Origin: Methanomicrobium sp. | Lineage (GTDB): Archaea; Halobacteriota; Methanomicrobia; Methanomicrobiales; Methanomicrobiaceae | Direction: 5' to 3' | NCBI GenBank assembly: GCA_017553245.1 | Contig: JAFZMT010000126.1 | Location: 1-7,983 of the forward strand | DNA length: 7,983 bases | In this document: positions 5,099 to 7,983 of the stretch, one piece after another | Layout of the letters: each line of letters opens with the position of its first letter | How positions within the stretch are numbered: the first letter of the stretch is position 1 | The notes under the pieces: model-generated | Database searches by the model: none | Told to the model about the DNA's origin: nothing | Seen by the model: the letters and a program-made list of their open reading frames with translations, nothing else | Translations under genes and position numbers: made by a program

Positions 5099-5788
5099 AT
5101 GGCAAAACAGGGTAATACGAAAAAAGACAAGACCGACATGCAGAAGACGCTGTCGAGAGCATTTATAATATTCATCCTTATCTCTTGTGTATTGGGATTT
5201 TCACTCACTTTCTCGTTCTTTTCAATATTCAAGGCCGCAGAAGCGGGAAACTATGTGGCACTGGATTATACGATATATTATGCGGAAGGATTACCGATTC
5301 TTACCACATCCTCAAACGTAGTCGAGAATATGTATAAGCAGGGATATACGGGCACGGGAATTACAAACAAATATGTCACGCGTGCCGGTTCAATCGAGAC
5401 CGACCAGATTGTTCCGATAAGTGCTTATGTTGCGGGTGACGGAGTCGTGCAGTTTGCCATATACGATGTGGAGTTGAACGCAATCAGTGCAAAGACGGTA
5501 GGAATGCACGTAAACGATGTTGCAAGGGTTAACTTCGATTTCTCCGACAATATGATCTATAACATGTCGGCATTCGTATACAGCGCTATCGGCGGCAACT
5601 TCTCGCAGGCACAGGTCGGACAGATTGTTCCCCTTTCAATCACATATAACACCACGGATACAAAGGTCGGGGATAATACCACTGCCTCACTTCTCAGACC
5701 TGCGGTTATCATCGACAAGACCGATGATATGCTCCAACTCAAATACGGATACGAATACGCACAGATTCAGGTCGCACAGATCCAGTAA
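5099..5788 (+). CDS. Membrane-anchored extracellular protein with weak FKBP-like features
   Basis: This 229-residue protein has a basic N-terminus (MAKQGNTKKDK), one hydrophobic segment (about residues 21-45) and a long polar domain predicted to face outside. GNYVALDYTIYYAEGLPILTTS (50-71) and VGMHVNDVARVNFDFSD (134-150) resemble the opening strands and the 'VGM..GE...v.ip' segment of FKBP-type peptidyl-prolyl isomerases. RPAVIIDKTDDMLQLKYGYEYAQIQV near the end could be the returning strands. The aromatic active-site set of true FKBPs is not clearly conserved, so isomerase activity is doubtful and a structural or chaperone role is possible. Four N-x-S/T sequons (N155, N167, N184, N193) fit a surface glycoprotein. 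The gene stands alone between a divergent promoter region and a T6 terminator. That it is a real gene is near certain, but the family call is tentative. Confidence 0.6.
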   Translation: MAKQGNTKKDKTDMQKTLSRAFIIFILISCVLGFSLTFSFFSIFKAAEAGNYVALDYTIYYAEGLPILTTSSNVVENMYKQGYTGTGITNKYVTRAGSIETDQIVPISAYVAGDGVVQFAIYDVELNAISAKTVGMHVNDVARVNFDFSDNMIYNMSAFVYSAIGGNFSQAQVGQIVPLSITYNTTDTKVGDNTTASLLRPAVIIDKTDDMLQLKYGYEYAQIQVAQIQ

Positions 5789-5789
5789 A

Positions 5790-5813
5790 TACGATTAATC
5801 TTACGATTAATCC
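5790..5813 (+). repeat. 12-bp tandem duplication after the FKBP-like gene
   Basis: TACGATTAATCT (5790-5801) and TACGATTAATCC (5802-5813) differ only in the last base. They begin one base after the stop codon and run straight up to the T-rich terminator. Confidence 0.65.
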
Positions 5814-5815
5814 TC

Positions 5816-5821
5816 TTTTTT
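5816..5821 (+). terminator. Oligo-T terminator of the FKBP-like gene
   Basis: A T6 run lies 28 nt past the stop codon at 5786-5788, preceded by the 12-bp duplication. It is the first T run downstream on the coding strand. Confidence 0.5.
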
Positions 5822-5842
5822 GAAGCATCGGGTAATACCGGC

Positions 5843-5882
5843 AATTCCTAGAAATTCCTAGAAATTCCTGCAAATCTCTGCA
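5843..5882. repeat. 10-bp tandem repeat array in the convergent gap
   Basis: AATTCCTAGA (5843-5852 and 5853-5862), AATTCCTGCA (5863-5872) and AATCTCTGCA (5873-5882) follow without gaps. Two are identical and two progressively diverged. The array lies between two convergent genes, outside any coding frame. The rest of the 5789-5990 gap holds terminators and the T/G-rich tract. Confidence 0.7.
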
Positions 5883-5907
5883 TCTCCGGAATTTCATATA
5901 AAATCGT

Positions 5908-5985
5908 AAAAAAGTAATTTGGATTATTGATTGATTTTGGAGTGTAGATTGATTTTTGATTGTTTTGATTTTCGGTTATTTCCGA
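5908..5985 (-). terminator. A/C-rich 3' flank and T6 after the nucleotidyltransferase gene
   Basis: On the minus strand the bases after the stop form an A/C-rich, G-poor tract with repeated AATCAA words (5985-5921). A T6 run follows (5913-5908). The same plus-strand 13-mer TTTTGATTGTTTT seen after the PsiE-like gene is at 5954-5966. Confidence 0.5.
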
Positions 5986-5990
5986 TATGT

Positions 5991-7169
5991 TTACGATCCC
6001 GAATGCGAGGTCTCAAAGGCGTCATTGAGGACATATTCCTTTACGACCTGACCTTCGTCTATGACCACTTCGGGCCAGATTCTCGTTCCCGAGTGGACTA
6101 CCGTCCTGTTTTTAAGTATGCTCCTCGGACCGATTACGGTATCGTTCTCAATACTGCAAAGAAGACCTATCTTAGCGTCATTATCTATGATACTGCCCGA
6201 AATCGTGCTCTGACCGCCTATCTCGACATGGTTGTATATGGATGATGAGAAGACCTTGCAGTCATGCGAAATCTTGCAGTGCTCGCCTATGCTCGTATAA
6301 GGTCCTATCAGGACGTTTTCGCCGATCTTTGTGCCCTTGCCTATCGAGACGGGACCGATTATCCTTGAGTTTTCGCCGATTGTGACGGCATCGCCGAGCT
6401 GCACGGGACCTATGACGTGTGCGCCCTTGACCGTGACATTGCCGCGGAGGTCGGTATAGCGCATGTCCTGTAATTTCCAGTGTTCAGCCTCGCGGAGGGA
6501 TTTGGGGCTTCCGACATCCGACCAGTTGCCGCGTGCCAGCCAGCCCTTCATGATAGCGCCCTTCTTCATCAGCAGCGGAAACAGGTCTTTTGCGAAGTCG
6601 AATTTTTTGTCTTTGGGGATATACTCAAAGATCTCGGGGTTGCAGACGTAGATACCCGTGCTTGCAAGATTTGAGAAGATCTCGCCGGGCGAGGGTTTTT
6701 CGCGGAAGCGCTTTATGTGGTAGTTGACGTCTATCTCGGCGATACCGTATTCGCAGGGCTCATCTATGCTTATGAGTCCGATTGAGAGTATACTGTCGCC
6801 TTTAATGTGCTCCCTGTAGAATGAGAGAAGGTCGATATCGGTTACGTGGTCGCCGCCGACGACGAGGAACGGGGAGTCTTTGAGGTATTCCTCGGCGTTC
6901 TTGACGCTGCCCGCGGTGCCCAGCTTTACTTCCTCGCGGACATAGGTGATGTTGACGCCGAAGAGCGAGCCGTCGCCGAGTGCGTTCTGTATCTCCTCGC
7001 CTTTGTATCCGATTGTAACTATAATGTCGTTGAATCCGAGATTGGAGAGGTGCGAGACCAGATGCTGTATCGAGGGGATGTTTACTATCGGAATACAGGG
7101 TTTGGGTCTTTCAAATGTCAGAGGGCGAAGTCTTGTGCCTTCGCCGCCGCACATTATGCATACTTTCAT
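5991..7169 (-). CDS. Sugar-1-phosphate nucleotidyltransferase with left-handed beta-helix tail
   Basis: This 392-residue cytoplasmic enzyme should join a sugar 1-phosphate to an NTP to make an NDP-sugar, feeding glycan or S-layer glycosylation pathways. The N-terminal transferase domain (about 1-230) shows GGEGTRLRPLT (8-18), ERPKPCIPI (20-28) with K23, the metal-binding GGDH (105-108), FREKP (155-159), STGIYV (170-175) and WSDVGSP (216-222). From about 245 to 375, hexapeptide repeats such as VTIGEN, VSIGKG and VLIGPYTSIGEH build a left-handed beta helix. The C-terminal GTRIWPEVVID (361-371) resembles GDP-mannose pyrophosphorylases. Mannose-1-phosphate guanylyltransferase is therefore the favoured guess over a GlmU-like bifunctional enzyme, but the substrate cannot be proven from motifs. 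A TATA box 27 bp before the ATG fits a leaderless transcript. Length is normal for archaeal homologues. Confidence 0.88.
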   Translation of the reverse strand: MKVCIMCGGEGTRLRPLTFERPKPCIPIVNIPSIQHLVSHLSNLGFNDIIVTIGYKGEEIQNALGDGSLFGVNITYVREEVKLGTAGSVKNAEEYLKDSPFLVVGGDHVTDIDLLSFYREHIKGDSILSIGLISIDEPCEYGIAEIDVNYHIKRFREKPSPGEIFSNLASTGIYVCNPEIFEYIPKDKKFDFAKDLFPLLMKKGAIMKGWLARGNWSDVGSPKSLREAEHWKLQDMRYTDLRGNVTVKGAHVIGPVQLGDAVTIGENSRIIGPVSIGKGTKIGENVLIGPYTSIGEHCKISHDCKVFSSSIYNHVEIGGQSTISGSIIDNDAKIGLLCSIENDTVIGPRSILKNRTVVHSGTRIWPEVVIDEGQVVKEYVLNDAFETSHSGS

Positions 7170-7189
7170 GTAATTGATTTTTGGCTGTT

Positions 7190-7200
7190 ATTCTTATTAA
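7190..7200 (-). promoter_or_regulatory. TATA box of the nucleotidyltransferase gene
   Basis: TTAATAAGAAT-like sequence on the minus strand is centred about 27 bp before the ATG at 7169. It predicts a start site at or next to the initiation codon. Confidence 0.5.
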
Positions 7201-7204
7201 TACA

Positions 7205-7230
7205 ATTGTTGCGCGGCATTGTTGCGCGGC
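7205..7230. repeat. Perfect 13-bp tandem duplication in a divergent promoter region
   Basis: ATTGTTGCGCGGC occurs at 7205-7217 and 7218-7230 with no gap. It directly abuts the nucleotidyltransferase TATA box. An inverted copy of part of it, ATGCCGC at 7244-7250, pairs with GCGGCAT at 7213-7219. It could be a two-site operator or simple slippage. Confidence 0.65.
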
Positions 7231-7256
7231 GCCGGCACGAAACATGCCGCAAAAAC

Positions 7257-7267
7257 ATTATCATATC
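7257..7267 (+). promoter_or_regulatory. Weak TATA-like box of the cysteine-cluster gene
   Basis: ATTATCATATC is centred about 25 bp before the ATG at 7287. The match is modest, but the spacing is right and no Shine-Dalgarno is present. Confidence 0.35.
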
Positions 7268-7286
7268 GCGGGATTGATACTTAATC

Positions 7287-7772
7287 ATGGCAGAATTCGA
7301 GTGCACTCTCTGCGGCAGATGCTGTATGGGTATGGGGCGGTACGTGAAGGTATCGGGGGTTATGGGTCCCGACAGGTATGCCGCAATTCACGGTATCTCA
7401 AATGAGACGTTTTATCCGGTTGTATTAAAGGCGTTCCGCGGCGATTTCGATATCGATAAGAAGAAGGTGGCGCAGGGGTGGTGTCCGTTCCTCATGGATG
7501 CCGATGACGAAGGAAAGTATTACTGCGCCGTTCACGACACAATCCCAGAATTTTGCAGGAAATATAAGTGCGTCTCGATGCGGTTTTACAGGTCGGAGAC
7601 GGTTGCGGGCAGTCTTCGCGGCAGGACGACCCTTGTCACGGATGATGAGGCTTTAAAGAGCCTTTGGGAGAAGTCCGTCATGACTTTCCCCGTCGACGAT
7701 TATGCGGCGTGGAAGGAGAATCTGAAGAAGGTTCTGGCTGATAGCGGCTATACGGTCGAGGATTACGATTAG
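7287..7772 (+). CDS. YkgJ-family cysteine-cluster protein
   Basis: This 161-residue soluble protein opens with CTLCGRCC (C6, C9, C12, C13), the CxxCxxCC signature of the YkgJ/UPF0153-type family thought to bind a metal or Fe-S cluster. More cysteines follow in the family order: C66 in GWCPFL, C80 in YYCAVHD, and C90 and C95 in FCRKYKC. The pattern CPFL...C.VH...P..C..Y is typical. The rest is a charged helical tail ending VEDYD. The biochemical role of the family is not settled. The start at 7287 is the only one that keeps the first cysteine cluster at the N-terminus. The next gene begins two bases past the stop, so the two are probably cotranscribed and translated together. The call is secure at family level. 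Confidence 0.88.
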   Translation: MAEFECTLCGRCCMGMGRYVKVSGVMGPDRYAAIHGISNETFYPVVLKAFRGDFDIDKKKVAQGWCPFLMDADDEGKYYCAVHDTIPEFCRKYKCVSMRFYRSETVAGSLRGRTTLVTDDEALKSLWEKSVMTFPVDDYAAWKENLKKVLADSGYTVEDYD

Positions 7773-7774
7773 AA

Positions 7775-7983
7775 ATGTCCGGCGGCGGTGATGCGGATAA
7801 GAGCGGCGGCAGAAACAGAGTCGTCGGTGTTGAGGGACGCCGTGTTGTCTGCGCAGGTAAACGCGAGGAGCTGGACAAATGCCGTTTCTGCGTGCATTCG
7901 GTCTCGTTTGAGTGCGGCGGCGTCTGGATTAAGTCGCCTGCAAGAGCCTACTGTTCGCGGTGCCGAAGCACGGATCCCGTCAA
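7775..7983 (+). CDS. Cysteine-rich hypothetical protein (partial, runs off window)
   Basis: An open frame starts at ATG 7775, two bases after the cysteine-cluster gene stops, and stays open for 69 codons to the window end. The translation begins MSGGGDADKSGGRNRVVGVE. It then shows C26, a CRFC pair (C36/C39), C47 in ECGG, and a second pair CSRC (C60/C63), an arrangement suggesting a zinc ribbon or other metal site. The Gly/Ser-rich first 14 residues look unstructured. No Shine-Dalgarno is close to the ATG, so translational coupling to the upstream gene is likely. I do not recognise the family. Tight spacing and shared cysteine richness suggest a functional link with the upstream protein, but this is inference. 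Codon use resembles the neighbours, supporting a real gene. Confidence 0.65.
   Translation, partial: MSGGGDADKSGGRNRVVGVEGRRVVCAGKREELDKCRFCVHSVSFECGGVWIKSPARAYCSRCRSTDPV

Noticed and set aside
4878..5099. 73-codon plus-strand open frame ending in TGATG overlap with the FKBP-like start
   Set aside because: The stop/start overlap looks like coupling, but the frame runs through the palindrome and the TATA region, has no start signal of its own and ends in AT-rich promoter-like codons.
5921..5985. Possible structured RNA in the T/G-rich tract
   Set aside because: The tract is low in complexity and has no complementary arms, so an unstructured untranslated region explains it better.
6846..7277. 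143-codon plus-strand open frame opposite the nucleotidyltransferase start
   Set aside because: Antisense to conserved N-terminal motifs and running through that gene's promoter; no family features.

Overview
The window looks like a mid-G+C chromosomal segment of a euryarchaeal methanogen, most plausibly of the Methanomicrobiales. The evidence is an archaeal-type UMP kinase, a tRNA-Pro with no encoded CCA, TATA-like boxes about 23-35 bp before several start codons, oligo-T terminators, an archaeal lipoprotein signal, and a family set (AmmeMemoRadiSam radical SAM enzyme, CBS-ParB protein, PsiE-like membrane protein, nucleotidyltransferase with a beta-helix tail, YkgJ-type cysteine-cluster protein) common in those genomes. 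The species cannot be fixed from sequence reading alone. No transposase, phage gene or CRISPR array is visible.

Layout: the left edge holds the N-terminal two thirds or so of an endonuclease III (minus, running off the window), then tRNA-Pro(UGG) and UMP kinase pyrH, all on the minus strand. A 75-bp divergent promoter region separates pyrH from amrS (plus). amrS and a small predicted lipoprotein gene converge on a two-way oligo-T terminator. Three minus-strand genes follow: lipoprotein, PsiE-like four-helix membrane protein, and CBS-CBS-ParB protein. A 291-bp divergent region leads to a membrane-anchored protein with weak FKBP-like features (plus). This converges with a sugar-phosphate nucleotidyltransferase (minus). 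At the right edge a YkgJ-type cysteine-cluster protein and a second cysteine-rich protein (cut by the window end) form a likely plus-strand operon.

The genes do not form one pathway. They cover DNA repair, pyrimidine nucleotide synthesis, translation, nucleotide-sugar supply, envelope proteins and metal/radical chemistry, mostly as single-gene units. The interest lies in details. AmrS carries a Cys/Gly/Ala/Ser tetrapeptide-periodic insertion. The PsiE-like gene has three 16-17 bp direct repeats in its promoter. A near-perfect 8-4-8 palindrome sits midway between two divergent genes. The 3' flanks of the minus-strand genes share an A/C-rich, G-poor tract containing AATCAAA, in three cases followed by oligo-T. 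Almost every intergenic gap carries its own short tandem duplication. I see no convincing undescribed multi-gene system.
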